From assembly GCA_049323435.1 (NCBI GenBank), contig JBMOMX010000029.1, positions 43,900 to 107,899 of the forward strand: 64,000 bases of DNA. The letters run 5' to 3'. The stretch comes from UBA11222 sp049323435 (GTDB lineage: Bacteria; Pseudomonadota; Alphaproteobacteria; UBA11222). Shown here in pieces: positions 49,602 to 58,693 of this stretch (the stretch's first letter is position 1; the number at the start of each line of letters is the position of its first letter). Position numbers and translations under genes: made by a program. The notes under the pieces are model-generated. The model was not told where the DNA came from. It did no database searches and saw only the letters and a program-made list of their open reading frames with translations.

Positions 49602-50462
49602 CTATTCAGGAATTTTCACCCGTGCCAGGGGACGGGGGCGGCCTGCAACCTGCATCCGCAGGCGGTAGATGCAGCCGCTGCCGCCAGGCTCGGCCTGGTC
49701 CGGTCCGGTGACAATATACAGATCGCGCCAGTCCGCCCCGCCAAAGCACAGGCTGGTCACCAGGCGCGCGGGGACTTCAATCCGGGCAATTTCTCGGCCG
49801 TCCCGATCGTAGCCCAGCACCGCGCCGCCATAAGCCAGTGCAATCCAGACCGCGCCATTGGCGTCAACCGCCAGCCCGTCCGGAGAACCATTCCTGGTCG
49901 TGGCAAAAATACGCGGCGCGCCAAGATCGCCATTGGCTGCCACATCATAAAGTTTGATGGCATTCAGCCTGGAATCGCTGTGATAGAGCTGCCGCCCGTC
50001 CAGCGAAAAGCCAAGGCCATTGGTCAGATGCACATCCCGGGCGACAATGCGGTGGCTGCCATCCAGATCAACCAGATGCAGAAAAGCGGTTTTTGGCGTG
50101 TCATTGCCCAGTGCATGGACCGCCAGTGAACCGGCATAGATGCGCCCCGCAGTGTCGGTCACCAGATCGTTAAATCCCAATATGCCATTGGCGGGGTCAT
50201 CGGGAATAAGGTTGACCGTGTTCCCGCCGCCCGGCGGCTTGTAGGCAATGGTGCGTCCACTGACGATCATGCCGCCATCTGCATGCATGGCCAGGCCGCC
50301 CATGCCCTTGCGGTGCGGTACGACCGTGCTCAGCGTGCCGCCGGCGGACAGGCAATAGGCGCCGCCATTGGTGACATCCGTAAAAATCAGCCCGCGCGCG
50401 GGATCAAATACCGGCCCTTCAATCAGGCCATGCCCGCTGGAAAGGAGTTGCAGCGTTTCCAT
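49602..50462 (-). CDS. SMP-30/gluconolactonase family protein
   Basis: 286 aa six-bladed beta-propeller. HGLIEGPVFDPARGLIFTDV at the start supplies the metal-binding Glu, NGILGFNDLVTDTAGRIYAG and LTNGLGFSLDGRQLYHSDS supply the Asn ligands, and NGSPDGLAVDANGAVWIAL the Asp. Such enzymes hydrolyse sugar lactones or related esters. The ATG at 50462 has GGGAG nine bases upstream; a longer frame would overlap the divergent enoyl-CoA hydratase gene. Confidence 0.9.
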   Translation of the reverse strand: METLQLLSSGHGLIEGPVFDPARGLIFTDVTNGGAYCLSAGGTLSTVVPHRKGMGGLAMHADGGMIVSGRTIAYKPPGGGNTVNLIPDDPANGILGFNDLVTDTAGRIYAGSLAVHALGNDTPKTAFLHLVDLDGSHRIVARDVHLTNGLGFSLDGRQLYHSDSRLNAIKLYDVAANGDLGAPRIFATTRNGSPDGLAVDANGAVWIALAYGGAVLGYDRDGREIARIEVPARLVTSLCFGGADWRDLYIVTGPDQAEPGGSGCIYRLRMQVAGRPRPLARVKIPE

Positions 50463-50540
50463 GATCAAGGCTCCCAAATCTTTGGCGGCAATGCTATGTT
50501 GCGCGCTTCCATCAGACATCATCACAGGGAGCGCCCCCAA

Positions 50541-51329
50541 ATGTCCACACATTCCGAGCCGGTTTTGCTTACCGAGGTTTCAGATGGCCTTGCCGTTCTG
50601 ACACTTAACCGGCCCCAGGCCATGAATGCGCTATCGCGCGAATTGCGTGTTGAATTGAGCCGGACTATTGACGCGCTGGCCGAAGACAGCTCGGTCCGGG
50701 TGATGATCCTGACCGGCAGCGGCCGCGCATTTTCGGCCGGCCTGGATCTGAAGGAGCTGGGCAGCGGCGGCAGCCAGATCGGCGGCGTATTGGAGGGCGG
50801 CAATGTGGTGGCGGCTCTGGGGCGCTTTAAAGGCCCGATTATCGGGGCGATCAATGGCGCCGCCATCACCGGCGGGTTTGAACTGGCGCTGGCCTGCGAT
50901 GTGCTGATCGCATCCAGTGCGGCGCGATTTGCCGACACCCATGTGCGTGTGGGGGTGATGCCGGGCTGGGGGCTGAGCCAGAAACTGTCGCGTGCCATCG
51001 GCATTTCGCGGGCCAAGGAAGTGTCGCTAACCGGAAATTTTCTGTCTGCGGAACAGGCCGCAGCCTGGGGCCTGGTGAACCGGGTTGTAGCGCCCGAAGC
51101 ATTGATGCCTGCGGCGCGCCAGCTTGCCCAGGACATGCTGTCGGCTATTCCCGAAAATCTGATCGCCTATAAGCAATTGATTGATGAAGGTTTCGGGCAG
51201 GATTTCAAGACTGCGCTGGAAACCGAACAGCGCGTGTTCCGCGCCACCGCCAAAGCGGTAAGTGCAGACGCCATCGAACAACGCCGTGGCGAAATCCGGA
51301 AACGCGGCCAAAGCCAGACCAAGGCATAG
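50541..51329 (+). CDS. Enoyl-CoA hydratase/isomerase family protein
   Basis: 262 aa crotonase fold. LNRPQAMNALSREL near 25, the oxyanion segment AFSAGLDLKELG near 63, and INGAAITGGFELALACD near 105 are typical. The position of the usual catalytic glutamates (GG-E and the later E) is partly kept: the loop reads GFELALACD, and the second one near 140 is replaced by MPGWG, so the reaction could be hydration or isomerisation. GGGAG lies ten bases before the ATG. Divergent from the lactonase gene. Confidence 0.9.
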   Translation: MSTHSEPVLLTEVSDGLAVLTLNRPQAMNALSRELRVELSRTIDALAEDSSVRVMILTGSGRAFSAGLDLKELGSGGSQIGGVLEGGNVVAALGRFKGPIIGAINGAAITGGFELALACDVLIASSAARFADTHVRVGVMPGWGLSQKLSRAIGISRAKEVSLTGNFLSAEQAAAWGLVNRVVAPEALMPAARQLAQDMLSAIPENLIAYKQLIDEGFGQDFKTALETEQRVFRATAKAVSADAIEQRRGEIRKRGQSQTKA

Positions 51330-51347
51330 CAGCGTTCCGGACAGGGT

Positions 51348-51860
51348 CTAAAGAAACACGCTCAGATTTTTTGACAGAATGGTGCTCTGTGTCGTGATGA
51401 TCTTGCGGCGCGCCAGTTTGAGCGCGCCATCGGTCCGGCGCAATATGTCTTCGCGCCGCCCAATCAGCATATCTTCATCTTGTTCGGTGCGGCTGCGATG
51501 GTTTACGAAGGCGGAATAAACGCGGTACTCATCAGGCTTATCGGTTAACGCCACCTCGATATTGGTGATCACATGACAATGGCGCGTGGGCGGGTCTTCA
51601 GGCCAGGCGACGCCGGTGTTGAAGCGCTTGATGCGCAATTGCAGGCTTTTCATGTCTTCATCAAACAGCGCCATGCTGTTTTGCGTGTATGCCGGCGACT
51701 TGTCGCGGCGGTAGCGGTTCTGAATCGACGGCATCCAGTAATGTATGTCCTCGGTCAGCATTTCCAGCCACGCCTCGAATTGCTCGGCGTCCAGCAGGCG
51801 CGCCTCGCGATACAAAAACTGTTCGACCTCGTGGATCAGCTCAATACTTGGCGTGGCCAT
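51348..51860 (-). CDS. Aromatic-ring-hydroxylating dioxygenase, beta subunit
   Basis: 170 aa. The NTF2-like fold of small subunits: EVEQFLYREARLLDAEQFEAWLEMLTEDIHYWMP near 9-42 and RVYSAFVNHRSRTEQDEDMLIGRREDILRR near 110-140. It stabilises the alpha subunit. GGAGTAA lies six bases before the ATG at 51860, and the start is five bases after the alpha stop. A longer in-frame extension would overlap alpha. Both subunits form the terminal oxygenase; no reductase or ferredoxin gene is next to them. Confidence 0.93.
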   Translation of the reverse strand: MATPSIELIHEVEQFLYREARLLDAEQFEAWLEMLTEDIHYWMPSIQNRYRRDKSPAYTQNSMALFDEDMKSLQLRIKRFNTGVAWPEDPPTRHCHVITNIEVALTDKPDEYRVYSAFVNHRSRTEQDEDMLIGRREDILRRTDGALKLARRKIITTQSTILSKNLSVFL

Positions 51861-51864
51861 GCGC

Positions 51865-53175
51865 TTACTCCGCCGCCTTTTGCGTATCGCGGTTGGGCAC
51901 ATCGGCCCAGCATTTCGCGTCCATCAGATCGGCCCAGCGCTGATACATGGCCATCTGGTTATTATCTCCCATCTGGCCCTGGCGCACCCGGCCCGGATAA
52001 TTGGGCGGGCCATTGGCGGCCAGCCGGTTCATGCCGTAAAACAGTTTCTGGCGGCGCGTGACCACGCCCTTATTGGCGCGGGTGGCGCTTTCCCAATTTT
52101 CGCCATCGTCCATTTCCAGCATGCCGCTGGGCGAAAAGGAGCGCATGGCGAAACGGCGGATATCCTGCTTCACCTCGTCCGGCGCATTTTTATTGACCAG
52201 CGCCCAGGCCCAGATTTCGGTCTTGTCCGGCCCTTTAGGCTGCCACACACGAAACGTATTGATGCCGGGCAGAAACGAGAAATTGGGAAACATGCTGACT
52301 GATGCAATGGCGCCAATCATCTTGGCGCGCTCCGGTCCCAGGCGGCGCTCAATCGCCGGACGTTGCTGCGTCACATAGCGCGCAATCGCCTGGCTGCCCA
52401 GCCCGCGCATATCGGCGCCGTCATAGCCGGACTCCCAGCCATGGCCCTGCGCCGTCATCTGGAACGAGGCGTTCTGATCCGCCTTGAACGGCGCGCCGCC
52501 ATAAGCGATGGAGCCCGCCATATGCGTCCAGCCCACATGATAGGCGTCGCCATGAAAATTTTCCGCCGGGAATTTCCAGTTGCAGTTCACAATATTGCGC
52601 ACGCCGCCCGGCACAAATTCGGTGCCGCCCTCATCCGTATCCAGCATCATGTCAAGATACCAGGCGAAGGCGCCGAGATAATCCTTCAAGCCGGGCGCAT
52701 CATCGGCAAAGGTGGCGAACACCAGGCCCTTATATGTTTCGACCCGCGCATTGACCAGGCCATGTTTTGATTTATCAAACGCCGGATCTTGCTTATAAAC
52801 ATACTCTTCGTGCATGCCGAGCAGCGAACCATCATTGCCAAACGACCAGCCATGATAATTACACACAAATTGCCGCGCATTGCCTGCATCGGCAAAGCAC
52901 ACCCGGTTGCCGCGATGCGGGCAGCTGTTGAGAAACACGCCGATGCCGCCATCCTTGCGCCGCGACACGATGACCGCATCCTCGCCCATATAGGTGGTCA
53001 GAAAATCCCCCGCCGCAGGGATTTGCGATTCATGCGCGACAAACAGCCAGCAGCGCGCGAAAATCTGTTCCAGCTCGGCCTCATAAATGTCGCGGTCATG
53101 GAAAATGCGCCGGTCAATCCAGCCTTCCTGCATATTCACATATTGGCTATAGGGCCGTGGATCGGGTTTGGTCAT
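51865..53175 (-). CDS. Aromatic-ring-hydroxylating dioxygenase, alpha subunit
   Basis: 436 aa. The Rieske motif CPHRG ... CNYHG is near 86-110. The mononuclear iron site is the ENFHGDAYHVGWTH segment near 205-218 (two His; the Asp is later), after NWKFPAENFHGDAYH. It adds dioxygen to an aromatic ring, giving a cis-dihydrodiol, or acts on another ring substrate such as benzoate or anthranilate; the actual substrate is not readable. It is upstream of the beta subunit. The standalone Rieske protein at 43 kb is too far to be assumed as its electron donor. Confidence 0.94.
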   Translation of the reverse strand: MTKPDPRPYSQYVNMQEGWIDRRIFHDRDIYEAELEQIFARCWLFVAHESQIPAAGDFLTTYMGEDAVIVSRRKDGGIGVFLNSCPHRGNRVCFADAGNARQFVCNYHGWSFGNDGSLLGMHEEYVYKQDPAFDKSKHGLVNARVETYKGLVFATFADDAPGLKDYLGAFAWYLDMMLDTDEGGTEFVPGGVRNIVNCNWKFPAENFHGDAYHVGWTHMAGSIAYGGAPFKADQNASFQMTAQGHGWESGYDGADMRGLGSQAIARYVTQQRPAIERRLGPERAKMIGAIASVSMFPNFSFLPGINTFRVWQPKGPDKTEIWAWALVNKNAPDEVKQDIRRFAMRSFSPSGMLEMDDGENWESATRANKGVVTRRQKLFYGMNRLAANGPPNYPGRVRQGQMGDNNQMAMYQRWADLMDAKCWADVPNRDTQKAAE

Positions 53176-53238
53176 CGACGTTTTCCCTTATCGCAGCCGC
53201 AACCAGGCTGCATGTTGAAGCAGAACCAGTTTACCAGA

Positions 53239-53874
53239 TCACAGCAGTGAATGTAGCATTTCAGGCGCATCGCACACCCCATCCGCGCCCGCCATGATAA
53301 GCTCTTCGCGCGAGCCATAGCCCCAGAGCACACCCAATGGCCGCACGCCATTGCCACGCGCGCCAATGACGTCATGGCTGCGGTCACCAATCATGGTTGA
53401 CAAGCCGGATGGAATTTTTTCGCGTTCCAACAGATAGGCAATCAATTCGGTTTTGTCGCTGCGCACGCCATCCAATTCACTGCCATAGACGCCATCGAAA
53501 AATTCAGACAGGCCAAAATGATCCATTATGCGCCGCGCATAGATGGCGGGCTTTGACGTGGCGACGTGGATGGAATCCGCCTGCGCCCGCAAATGCCGCA
53601 GCGCCGGGACAATCCCCGGATTAACTTCATTTTCATACAGGCCGGTTGTTGCGTAACGCTCCCGGTACAATGCAACAGCCTCAGCCACGCGCGCCGCATT
53701 GTCTGTACGCAACAGACTGGCCATACTTTGCTGCAAGGGCGGCCCGATATAGCCCACCAATTCATCGTCCGGCGGTATAGGCGCATCCAGATGCGTCAGC
53801 GCATATTTTATACAGGTCAGAATGCCCGGCTTCGGGTCGGTCAATGTGCCGTCGAGATCAAAGAGCAGGTGCAT
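53239..53874 (-). CDS. HAD-family hydrolase (phosphoglycolate-phosphatase-like)
   Basis: 211 aa. Motif I DLDGTLTDPKPG near 6, motif II VATSKP near 104, and motif IV GDRSHDVIGARGNG near 162 are those of the Gph/PGP-like group, with a small helical cap at 15-85. It dephosphorylates a small phosphoester. It stands upstream of the dioxygenase genes on the same strand with a gap of 63 bp and a dispersed repeat just upstream. Confidence 0.9.
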   Translation of the reverse strand: MHLLFDLDGTLTDPKPGILTCIKYALTHLDAPIPPDDELVGYIGPPLQQSMASLLRTDNAARVAEAVALYRERYATTGLYENEVNPGIVPALRHLRAQADSIHVATSKPAIYARRIMDHFGLSEFFDGVYGSELDGVRSDKTELIAYLLEREKIPSGLSTMIGDRSHDVIGARGNGVRPLGVLWGYGSREELIMAGADGVCDAPEMLHSLL

Positions 53875-53926
53875 TTAGAGCAACTTGTTATCATATTGAA
53901 GCGGTCCCCGTGTCGAACAATAGGGT

Positions 53927-54014
53927 GTCACCCCGGATTTATTCCGGGGTCCAGGAGCCACACGCAAGGGCCTCAGTTTGGAACCCTGGACCCCGGAATA
54001 AATCCGGGGTGACA
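53927..54014 (+). repeat. Dispersed palindromic intergenic element, copy 3
   Basis: The same family as copies 1 and 2, but fully symmetric: the right half has the same CCCCGGATTTATTCCGGGG core in inverted form, so the outer ends pair over 24 bp. It lies between the HAD gene and the molybdenum-hydroxylase gene. Confidence 0.8.
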
Positions 54015-54043
54015 GCGTTTTTAAATCCATTAACTTCACAATC

Positions 54044-54117
54044 CTGTCAGCGAATTACCTAACTCTTACAGCAATGACAGTGTTGGTTATATTTCATCCT
54101 GATCACAAATCGCGCTA
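54044..54117 (+). repeat. Dispersed intergenic repeat B, copy 2
   Basis: Aligns with the reverse complement of 49271-49349 (GTCAGCGAATTA ... GATCACAAA ... GCTAA). It ends within the stop codon of the downstream molybdenum-hydroxylase gene. Confidence 0.6.
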
Positions 54118-56334
54118 AAGCTGCGCCTGTTCCACACCGCCGCGCAGATCGTGTTTGCGTAACGGCAGCGAACGCACCCGCTGTTTGGTCAGGCTGAATA
54201 TCGCATTGCCGACGGCGGCGGCGATGGGCGGCGTGCCCGGTTCGCCAGCACCCCCGGTGGGACGCCCCGACGGCATCAGTTTAACCTCGATCGCCGGCGC
54301 ATCCGCCTGACGAATCATTTCATAATCGGGAAAATTCTGTTCCACTACGCGGCCATTGGCGATGCTAATTTCGCCATAGAGCGCCGCCGTCAGGCCATAG
54401 ATGATGCCGCTTTCCATCTGCGCCACAAAGGTGTCGGGATTGATGACCTCGCCCGGATCGACGGCGCACCAGACCTTGTGCACACGCGCCTGGCCTTCCT
54501 GACTGACGGAAACCTCGGCCACCTGGGCGACGATGGTGCCGAACGACTGGCGCAGCGCAATGCCGCGCGCGCGGCCCAGCGCAAGCGGCGTTCCCCAACC
54601 CGACATAAGTGCTGCAGCTTCGAGCACGGCTTTTTGATCGGGCGCATCCGCCAGCAGATCGCGGCGAAACTCGAACGGATCGCGCCCCGCCGCATGGGCC
54701 AGTTCATCCATGAAACTTTCGATGAAAAAGCCATGCTGGGTGTGCGCCACGCTGCGCCAGGGGCCGAAGGGAATCGGATCCGTGCCGCTGACCGAGCGCA
54801 CGCGCCGGTCAGCAATGGCGTAAGGAATCCAGGTGGCGTCTTCCGGATCGCGCTTTTCGGTATAATCCTGCTGCCAGGATACCGGGCGGCCATTGGCGTC
54901 CAGCCCGGCGCGCATTTTCGCCACCGAAGCGTTACGGTAATTATCCTGGGCCAGGTCTTCTTCGCGCGACCAGATCAGATTGACGGGGAAATCAACCTGC
55001 TTCGCCAGCAGCACCGCCTGATCGAGATAGTTCAGCGTTGATCCGCGCCGCCCAAAGCCGCCGCCCATCATGGTGTGATTGAGCGTGACATTTTCAATTG
55101 GCAGGCCAGCCACAGTGGCCGCCCGCGCCCGCGCGCCCAGCCCATCCTGAAAGCCGCCCCATACCGTTAAGCCGCCGCCGGAAAAATGCGCGGTGCAATT
55201 CACCGGCTCCATCGTCGCATGCGCCAGATAGGGCACCGCATAGCTGGCCTCTATCACTTTTGCCGCGGATTTTTCCGCGGTCGCCGCATTGCCAAAATCA
55301 TAATCGCTGTCCAGGTCACCCTTATCCAGCGCCGCCTGCATTCCGGCCAGAATCGTGGCCGAACTATGCCCGGCATTGGCGCCTTCATCCCATGTGATGG
55401 GCAGGGCCGACAATGCCTGATGCGCCCGCCAGCTGTTGTCGGCAATGACGGCCACCGCATTATCGCCTACTCTGTGTACGGATTTAACGCCACGCATCGC
55501 GGTAACGGTCCCGGCGTCAAAGCTTTTCAGTTTGCCGCCGAATACAGGACAGGCCTTGATGGCGGCAAACATCATGCCCGGCAGACGCATATCCACGCCA
55601 TAGATTGCCGATCCGTTCACCTTGGCCGGAATGTCGTAGCGCTGTTTTGCGGTGCCAACGATCTTGTGCTGCTTCGGGTCTTTCAGCGGCAGATCGCCGG
55701 GCGGATCGAAAGCCAACGCCTTTGTGGCCATTTCGCCATAGGTGGCGCTTTTGCCGCTGGCGGCGTGCAGCAATTTGCTGTCCGCAGTGGTGATCTCATC
55801 GGCGGGCGCGCCCCATTCCTTCGCCGCCGCCCGGATCAGCATCCAGCGCGCCGCAGCGCCCGCCGGGCGCATGCCCGCTATTCCGGTAAAACGCACCGCC
55901 GTGCTGCCGCCGGTTACTTGCAGATTCATGAACTCAGCCACCTTGCGGCCCGCAAAATCCGTCACCCCCGACAGAAATTTTGGAACAGAAACGCCATCGC
56001 TCAAATAGCCCTTCGCCAGCGCGCCATTGGCAAAGGCCATATCCGCGGGCGCCTGTTCCAGGCTGACCAGCGTCCAGTCGGCATCCAGCTCTTCGGCCAG
56101 CATCATGCCCATCGCGGTCAGCACCCCCTGGCCCATTTCCGAATGCGGCACAATCACGGTCACCCGGTTATCCGGCATGATCTTCACCCATGTCCGCAGC
56201 ATTGCCGCATCGTCACCGGCAAGCTGGCGCGCGCGGTCCAGCGTCGAGAAGGGCGCGAGGGCATAGCCCAGTAAAATACCCCCGCCCGCAAGGGCGGTAC
56301 CAACCATAAATTTACGCCGTGAGATCTGCACCAT
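54115..56334 (-). CDS. Xanthine-dehydrogenase-family molybdopterin-binding subunit (isoquinoline 1-oxidoreductase beta-like)
   Basis: 739 aa. A twin-arginine signal (SRRKFMVGTALAGGGILLGYAL) is present. Two aldehyde-oxidase/xanthine-dehydrogenase domains follow: VIVPHSEMGQGVLTAMGMMLAEEL near 60-83, YLAHATMEPVNCTAHF near 375 and MMGGGFGRRGSTL near 422, and GEPGTPPIAAAVGNAIF near 700, where the catalytic Glu is. It hydroxylates a heterocycle or oxidises an aldehyde in the periplasm. The FeS subunit is the gene nine bases upstream. No FAD subunit is present, as in the IorAB type. GGAGG supports the start. Confidence 0.92.
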   Translation of the reverse strand: MVQISRRKFMVGTALAGGGILLGYALAPFSTLDRARQLAGDDAAMLRTWVKIMPDNRVTVIVPHSEMGQGVLTAMGMMLAEELDADWTLVSLEQAPADMAFANGALAKGYLSDGVSVPKFLSGVTDFAGRKVAEFMNLQVTGGSTAVRFTGIAGMRPAGAAARWMLIRAAAKEWGAPADEITTADSKLLHAASGKSATYGEMATKALAFDPPGDLPLKDPKQHKIVGTAKQRYDIPAKVNGSAIYGVDMRLPGMMFAAIKACPVFGGKLKSFDAGTVTAMRGVKSVHRVGDNAVAVIADNSWRAHQALSALPITWDEGANAGHSSATILAGMQAALDKGDLDSDYDFGNAATAEKSAAKVIEASYAVPYLAHATMEPVNCTAHFSGGGLTVWGGFQDGLGARARAATVAGLPIENVTLNHTMMGGGFGRRGSTLNYLDQAVLLAKQVDFPVNLIWSREEDLAQDNYRNASVAKMRAGLDANGRPVSWQQDYTEKRDPEDATWIPYAIADRRVRSVSGTDPIPFGPWRSVAHTQHGFFIESFMDELAHAAGRDPFEFRRDLLADAPDQKAVLEAAALMSGWGTPLALGRARGIALRQSFGTIVAQVAEVSVSQEGQARVHKVWCAVDPGEVINPDTFVAQMESGIIYGLTAALYGEISIANGRVVEQNFPDYEMIRQADAPAIEVKLMPSGRPTGGAGEPGTPPIAAAVGNAIFSLTKQRVRSLPLRKHDLRGGVEQAQL

Positions 56335-56343
56335 TACGGCCTC

Positions 56344-56793
56344 CTAAACATTGGTCAGTGAATGAATGGCGGCACGTACCCGCCCATAGGTTCCGCAACG
56401 GCAGATATTGCTCATGGCCGCGTCAATATCTGCATCCGTTGGCGCGGGATTAGTCGACAATAGCGCCACTGCCGCCATGATCTGTCCGGACTGGCAATAG
56501 CCGCATTGCGGCACCTGATGCGCAATCCAGGCCTGTTGCACCCTGCCCAGCAGGGCGCCTGGCAGCGGATCGGCTTCGATGGTGGTAATACTGGCCCCCG
56601 CAACATCGGCTGCCGGTGTCACGCAGGATCGGGTCGCCACCCCATTCACCAGCACCGTGCAGGCGCCGCAGGCAGAAACCCCGCAGCCGAATTTTGTGCC
56701 GGTCAGGTTCAGAACATCGCGCAGCACCCATAGCAGCGGCATCTCCGCTTCGACATCCACTTCACGGCTTTGCCCATTGATCATCAGTTGCAT
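56344..56793 (-). CDS. [2Fe-2S]-binding small subunit of the molybdenum hydroxylase
   Basis: 149 aa. The plant-type cluster is CGVSACGACTVLVNG near 38-52 with a later cysteine in RSCVTP near 59. The second cluster is CGYCQSGQ near 98 and CRCGTYGRV near 132. It passes electrons from the molybdenum subunit downstream. AGGAG is seven bases before the ATG. The pair forms an iorAB-like operon; the MBL gene ends 12 nt upstream. Confidence 0.93.
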   Translation of the reverse strand: MQLMINGQSREVDVEAEMPLLWVLRDVLNLTGTKFGCGVSACGACTVLVNGVATRSCVTPAADVAGASITTIEADPLPGALLGRVQQAWIAHQVPQCGYCQSGQIMAAVALLSTNPAPTDADIDAAMSNICRCGTYGRVRAAIHSLTNV

Positions 56794-56805
56794 GACGTTC
56801 TCCTG

Positions 56806-57690
56806 TTAGACTTCCAGTTTCCATCGCGCGCCATTGGCGCGCACCCGGCCGGCAGTGGGTGCGGCGAAATGCGCGCCCAGCATATAGGTATCTGTATCAC
56901 ACAGGCGCGCGACAATCTTGCGCCGGGTGGCCGCCGATTGCGCCGGATCGGTGCAGGCGAAGCTGGACCATTCCGGATAGGCGACCTGAATTGGATGATG
57001 AAAAGAATCGCCGGTGAACAGCGCGCTTTTGCCGCCGCCCTGCAGATTGATGCAGATATGACCGGGCGTGTGGCCGGGGCTGGGTTCCAGCCATACATGA
57101 TCGTCAATGGCGAAATCGCTTTTGACCAGATCGGCCTTGCCCGCCTCGACCACCGGCAGAATGCTGTCTTCGAAGCAGCCGTCTATGCCCACCGCATCCT
57201 GTTCGCGCTGCCAATGTTCATATTCCAGCTTGTGAAATATATAGCGCGCATTGGGAAATGTCGGCACCCAACGGCCATTCTCCAGCCGCGTGTTCCAGCC
57301 GACATGATCGACATGCAGATGTGTGCACAGTACATGCGTGACGGATTCGGGCGCAACGCCCATGGCGCGCAGATCATCCAGCCAGGGGGTTGATTTCATA
57401 TTCCAGGCAGGTGAGAAAGCGCGCGGTTTGTCATTGCCGACACAGGTATCCACCAGAATCACATGCCGCCCGGTGCGGATGACATAGGCGAACAGCCCCG
57501 CCTGCATCCGGCCGCCTTCGGATTTTGGTTTGATAAAATGCGGCTCCATCCAGCCGCGTTCCCCATCCACCGCTTCCGGCGTCGAGAGCGGAAACATTCT
57601 GGCGGGCGGGAAGAAATCACCCTCATGCTCAACACAGCGATCAAGGCTGATGGCGCCAAACTGTAACGGTTTGAAGGGTTTGGCTTGCAT
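56806..57690 (-). CDS. Metallo-beta-lactamase-fold hydrolase, paralogue 1
   Basis: 294 aa. HxHxDH motif CTHLHVDHVGWNT near 131, PGHTPGHICI near 202 with GDSFHHPIQVA near 220 completing the metal site. The fold belongs with lactonase/YtnP-like hydrolases. It is a paralogue of the genes at 58690 and 59589, less similar than those two to each other. The ATG at 57690 has GAGGG upstream. It lies 12 nt upstream of the [2Fe-2S] gene, so the three may be one operon. Substrate unknown. Confidence 0.92.
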   Translation of the reverse strand: MQAKPFKPLQFGAISLDRCVEHEGDFFPPARMFPLSTPEAVDGERGWMEPHFIKPKSEGGRMQAGLFAYVIRTGRHVILVDTCVGNDKPRAFSPAWNMKSTPWLDDLRAMGVAPESVTHVLCTHLHVDHVGWNTRLENGRWVPTFPNARYIFHKLEYEHWQREQDAVGIDGCFEDSILPVVEAGKADLVKSDFAIDDHVWLEPSPGHTPGHICINLQGGGKSALFTGDSFHHPIQVAYPEWSSFACTDPAQSAATRRKIVARLCDTDTYMLGAHFAAPTAGRVRANGARWKLEV

Positions 57691-57790
57691 GTTCAACGCC
57701 CTCATTGTTTTATTGAGTTGACGCCTGACTCCGGTGAAGCGGCAGCCTATCACAATCATCTTTCTAAAGCAATTTTGCGGGGATGGAGTA

Positions 57791-58693
57791 ATGACGCCAC
57801 TGATGTTCGGCACGCAGATCGTGCTTCCCATTATTCTGATGATTATGATGTTCGGTCTTGGCCTGTCGCTGACCGGGGCCGATTTCACCCGTGTGTTGCG
57901 CACGCCGCGCCCGGCGGTGGTGGGCATTCTGGGACATGCGATTTTATTGCCGCTGGCCGCATTCGCAGTTCTGACCCTGTTTGAATTTCCGCCCCTGGTG
58001 GCGGGCGGGCTGGTGATCCTGTCCGCCTGCCCGGGCGGCGTTACGTCCAATGCGGTTGTCTATGCCGGGCGCGGGGATGTGGCGCTCGCCGTCAGCCTGA
58101 CCGCCATCAGCAGCGTCATTACCGTTTTCACCATTCCCGTCATTGTTAATTTCGGCCTGGCGCATTTTGCGGGAATGAACGCCACCGTCCATCTTGGCTT
58201 TTTCGACACGGTGTCACGGCTTGGCGGCTTTATTCTGCTGCCGCTATTTTCCGGAATGGCGGTGAAATATTTTTTCCCCGCGCTGGCGGCGCGAGTGGAA
58301 AAATATTTCCGTATTCTGGCGATGATATTGTTTGGCTTTATTCTGCTGGCGAGCGTGATGATCGGCAATGGTCTGGAGCCGGTTGATCTGCAATATGCCT
58401 TTGCCGCCGTCATATTATTATTGATCAGCGCCAGCGCCGCTGGATATGCCGCCTGCGCCGTGGCGCGGCTCGACACCATGCGCACCATGACGGTGGTGAT
58501 CGAGATCGGGGTGCAGAATGTCACCACCGCCTATATGATCGGCGGAACATTACTGAAAGAGCCGGGGCTTATTCTGACGCCTGCGGTATATGGCGGCATG
58601 ATGTTCGTAACCTCCGCCGTCATTATCTGGCTGGCGCGGTGGCGGGACGCGGGCCAGGCCGCACAAAGCATTGGGGGGTTGAACGGCCCCTAG
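57791..58693 (+). CDS. Bile acid:sodium symporter family transporter
   Basis: 300 aa with about nine or ten hydrophobic segments. ACPGGVTSNAVVYAGRGDVALAVSLTAISSV near 90-120 is the conserved sodium-site region of the SBF/ASBT family. It imports an organic acid with sodium. GGAGT lies five bases before the ATG at 57791. It is divergent from MBL paralogue 1, and its stop overlaps that of paralogue 2 by three bases in convergent orientation. Confidence 0.92.
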   Translation: MTPLMFGTQIVLPIILMIMMFGLGLSLTGADFTRVLRTPRPAVVGILGHAILLPLAAFAVLTLFEFPPLVAGGLVILSACPGGVTSNAVVYAGRGDVALAVSLTAISSVITVFTIPVIVNFGLAHFAGMNATVHLGFFDTVSRLGGFILLPLFSGMAVKYFFPALAARVEKYFRILAMILFGFILLASVMIGNGLEPVDLQYAFAAVILLLISASAAGYAACAVARLDTMRTMTVVIEIGVQNVTTAYMIGGTLLKEPGLILTPAVYGGMMFVTSAVIIWLARWRDAGQAAQSIGGLNGP

